Below the pieces are notes generated by a model. It searched no databases. It saw only the letters and a program-made list of their open reading frames with translations, and was not told where the DNA came from. 64,000 bases of DNA, taken from the NCBI GenBank assembly GCA_039707655.1, contig CM077667.1, positions 547,440,222 through 547,504,221 on the forward strand. Reading direction: 5' to 3'. Made by a program: the position numbers and the translations under genes. This DNA is from Elymus sibiricus. Taxonomy: Eukaryota; Streptophyta; Magnoliopsida; Poales; Poaceae. Numbering within the stretch: the stretch's first letter is position 1; each line of letters starts with the position of its first letter. Positions 62,503 to 64,000 of the stretch are shown here, piece after piece.

Positions 62503-64000
62503 TTAGCTTTTCAAGCGACCGTGGAGTGGAATTGTTTTCTTTACAAACCATTTCAGACATTTCGCGTTCACAAACTTTTCTCAAAATAGGTCTCCATATA
62601 TTACCTCTCTTTGTGAATTTCGCCCCGAAACCCTGTCACTGACACTCCGGACCCAAAGCTTGCATAAAAACTCATCCAAAATTACCTTTTCAAGCGACCG
62701 TGCAGTGGAATTGTTTTCTTTACAAACCATTTCAGACATTTCGCGTTCACAAACTTTTCTCAAAATAGTTTTCCATATATGACCTCTCTTTGTGAATTTC
62801 GCCCCGAAACCCTGTCACTGATGCTCCGGACCCAAAGCTTGCATAAAAACTCATCCAACTCTAACTTTTCAAGTGACCGTGCAGTGGAATTGTTTTCTTT
62901 ACAAACCATTTCAGACAATTCGCGTTCACAAACTTTTCTCAAAATAGGTCTCCATATATGACCTCTCTTTGTGAATTTCGCCCCGAAACCCTATTACTGA
63001 TGCTCCGGACCCAAAGCTTGCATAAAAACTCATCCAAAATTACCTTTTCAAGCGACCGTGCAGTGGAATTGTTTTCTTTACAAACCATTTCAGACATTTT
63101 GCGTTCACAAACTTTTCTCAAAATAGGTCTCCATATATGACCTCTCTTTGTGAATTTCGCCCCGAAACCCTGTCACTCACGCTCCGGACCCAAAGCATCC
63201 ATAAAAACTCATCCAAAACTAACTTTTCAAGCGACCGTGCAGTGGAATTGTTTTCTTTACAAACCATTTCAAAAATTTCGCGTTCACAAACTTTTCTCAA
63301 AATAGGTCTCCATATAGTACCTCTCTTTGTGAATTTCGCCCCAAAACCCTGTCACTGATGCTCCGGACCGAAAGCTTGCATAAAAACTCATCCACAATTA
63401 GCTTTTCAAGCGACCGTGCAGTGGAATTGTTTTCTTTACAAACCATTTCAGACATTTCGCGTTCACAAACTTTTCTCAAAATAGGTCTCCATATAGTACC
63501 TCTCTTTGTGAATTTCGCCCCGAAACCCTGTCACTGATGCTCCGGACCGAAAGCTTGCATAAAAACTCATCCAAAATTAGCTTTTCAAGCGACCGTGCAG
63601 TGGAATTGTTTTCTTTACAAACCATTTCAGACATTTCGCGTTCACAAACTTTTCTCAAAATAGGTCTCCATATATTACCTCTCTTTGTGAATTTCGCCCC
63701 GAAACCCTGTCACTGACGCTCCGGACCCAAAGCTTGCATAAAAACTCATCCAAAATTACCTTTTCAAGCGACCGTGCAGTGGAATTGTTTTCTTTACAAA
63801 CCATTTCAGACATTTCGCGTTCACAAACTTTTCTCAAAATAGGTCTCCATATATGACCACTCTTTGTGAATTTCGCCCCGAAACCCTGTCACTGACGCTC
63901 CGGACCCAAAGCTTGCATAAAAACTCATCCAAAACTAACTTTTCAAGCGACCGTGCAGTGGAATTGTTTTCTTTAGAAACCATTTCAGACATTTCGCGTT

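Larger units (their letters stand above)
1..64000 (+). repeat. Satellite DNA array, 179-bp monomer, about 355 tandem copies
   Basis: The window is filled end to end by one tandem repeat. Landmarks such as CCATATATGACCTCTC, TCCGGACC, AAAGCTTGCATAAAAAC and GTGGAATTGTTTTC recur every 179 bp. All copies point the same way, and no spacer, transposon or unrelated sequence was seen. Consensus GC is 75 of 179. Length departures are limited: eight 53-bp monomer fragments, eight 177-bp monomers and five 178-bp monomers. These give (64000-424+21)/179, about 355 monomers. A near-nucleosomal unit length with higher-order structure is what is known of plant and primate centromeric satellites; assigning this array to a centromere is inference. 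It could instead be pericentromeric, subtelomeric or knob-like heterochromatin. I do not recognise the family. Confidence 0.98.

Noticed and set aside
1..64000. Chains of roughly 60-codon open frames on the + strand, each beginning at ATGACCTCTC and overlapping the next by ATGA
   Set aside because: One frame per 179-bp monomer is a property of the repeat. Because 179 is not a multiple of 3 the frames cannot join, changes accumulate without regard to codon position, and many copies lose the start (ATATTACC, ATAGTACC). Longer frames of 71-119 codons arise only where 177- or 178-bp monomers shift the register.
1..64000. Matching roughly 60-codon open frames on the - strand
   Set aside because: They begin at TTG inside TTTTGAGAAAAG, not ATG, which is not a usual start in a eukaryotic nuclear genome. 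They lie opposite the + strand frames and show no family resemblance, signal or promoter context.
1..64000. CRISPR array
   Set aside because: The repeat is continuous with no unique spacers, and the unit is 179 bp.
1..64000. CENP-B box (NTTCGNNNNANNCGGGN) in the TTTCGCCCCGAAA region
   Set aside because: The spacing gives TTTCGCCCCG, with G where the motif needs A and no CGGG at the required place, on either strand. The dyad is only superficially similar.
1..64000. Window as bacterial or phage DNA with short genes
   Set aside because: No ribosome-binding sites, no operon structure, no recognisable proteins, and a hierarchical satellite organisation typical of eukaryotic heterochromatin.
1..64000. 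Identity with named satellites of about 180 bp (Arabidopsis CEN180, human alpha satellite)
   Set aside because: The length is similar, but I see no sequence resemblance to what I remember of these families; a database search would be needed to name this one.

Overview
The whole 64 kb window is one uninterrupted head-to-tail satellite DNA array. The basic unit is a 179-bp monomer, about 42% GC in consensus, always in the same orientation. Correcting for the indels seen, it is present about 355 times. There is no convincing protein-coding gene, no tRNA or rRNA, no CRISPR array, no transposon insertion and no single-copy sequence. The many roughly 60-codon open frames, one per monomer on each strand, are by-products of the repeat (see rejected items).

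The sequence suggests a eukaryotic nuclear chromosome in a centromeric, pericentromeric or subtelomeric heterochromatic block. A near-nucleosomal monomer of about 170-180 bp is typical of plant centromeric satellites, and also of primate alpha satellite. I do not recognise this monomer family and cannot name the species. A plant is my best guess, with low to moderate confidence. Most monomers carry a HindIII site (AAGCTT) and a TCCGGA palindrome, so a HindIII digest should give a 179-bp ladder.

The informative structure is at the higher-order level. Monomer variants recur in the same order, giving layered duplications. (1) 1-4382 and about 10014-14400 both show a 2736-bp unit: fifteen monomers, one of 177 bp, plus a 53-bp monomer fragment. 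(2) 3890-8403 holds two copies of a 1.47-kb block at 3043-bp offset. (3) 14119-18042 holds two copies of a 1.8-kb block at 12-monomer (2148 bp) offset. (4) 18778-24230 holds two near-identical 2.6-kb blocks at 16-monomer (2864 bp) offset. (5) 7119-14390 and 34298-42769 are rearranged copies about 27-28 kb apart; 23943-28045 and 44088-48369 are copies about 20 kb apart; 30013-34250 and 58981-62502 are copies about 28-29 kb apart. (6) 47603-55501 is an almost perfect tandem duplication of a 22-monomer, 3936-bp unit, the youngest-looking event, flanked by a further copy of neighbouring sequence at 55446-58084.

Within each monomer three nested pairs of inverted arms surround the CATATATG core, so every unit has potential for a stem-loop or cruciform. 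Variation is concentrated in the middle of the monomer and at CpG positions. Together these point to an array evolving by unequal exchange, block duplication and short-tract gene conversion, probably methylated. No gene system beyond the satellite itself is visible. Block boundaries were found by reading the sequence by eye and may be off by a few to tens of bases where flanking monomers are alike.
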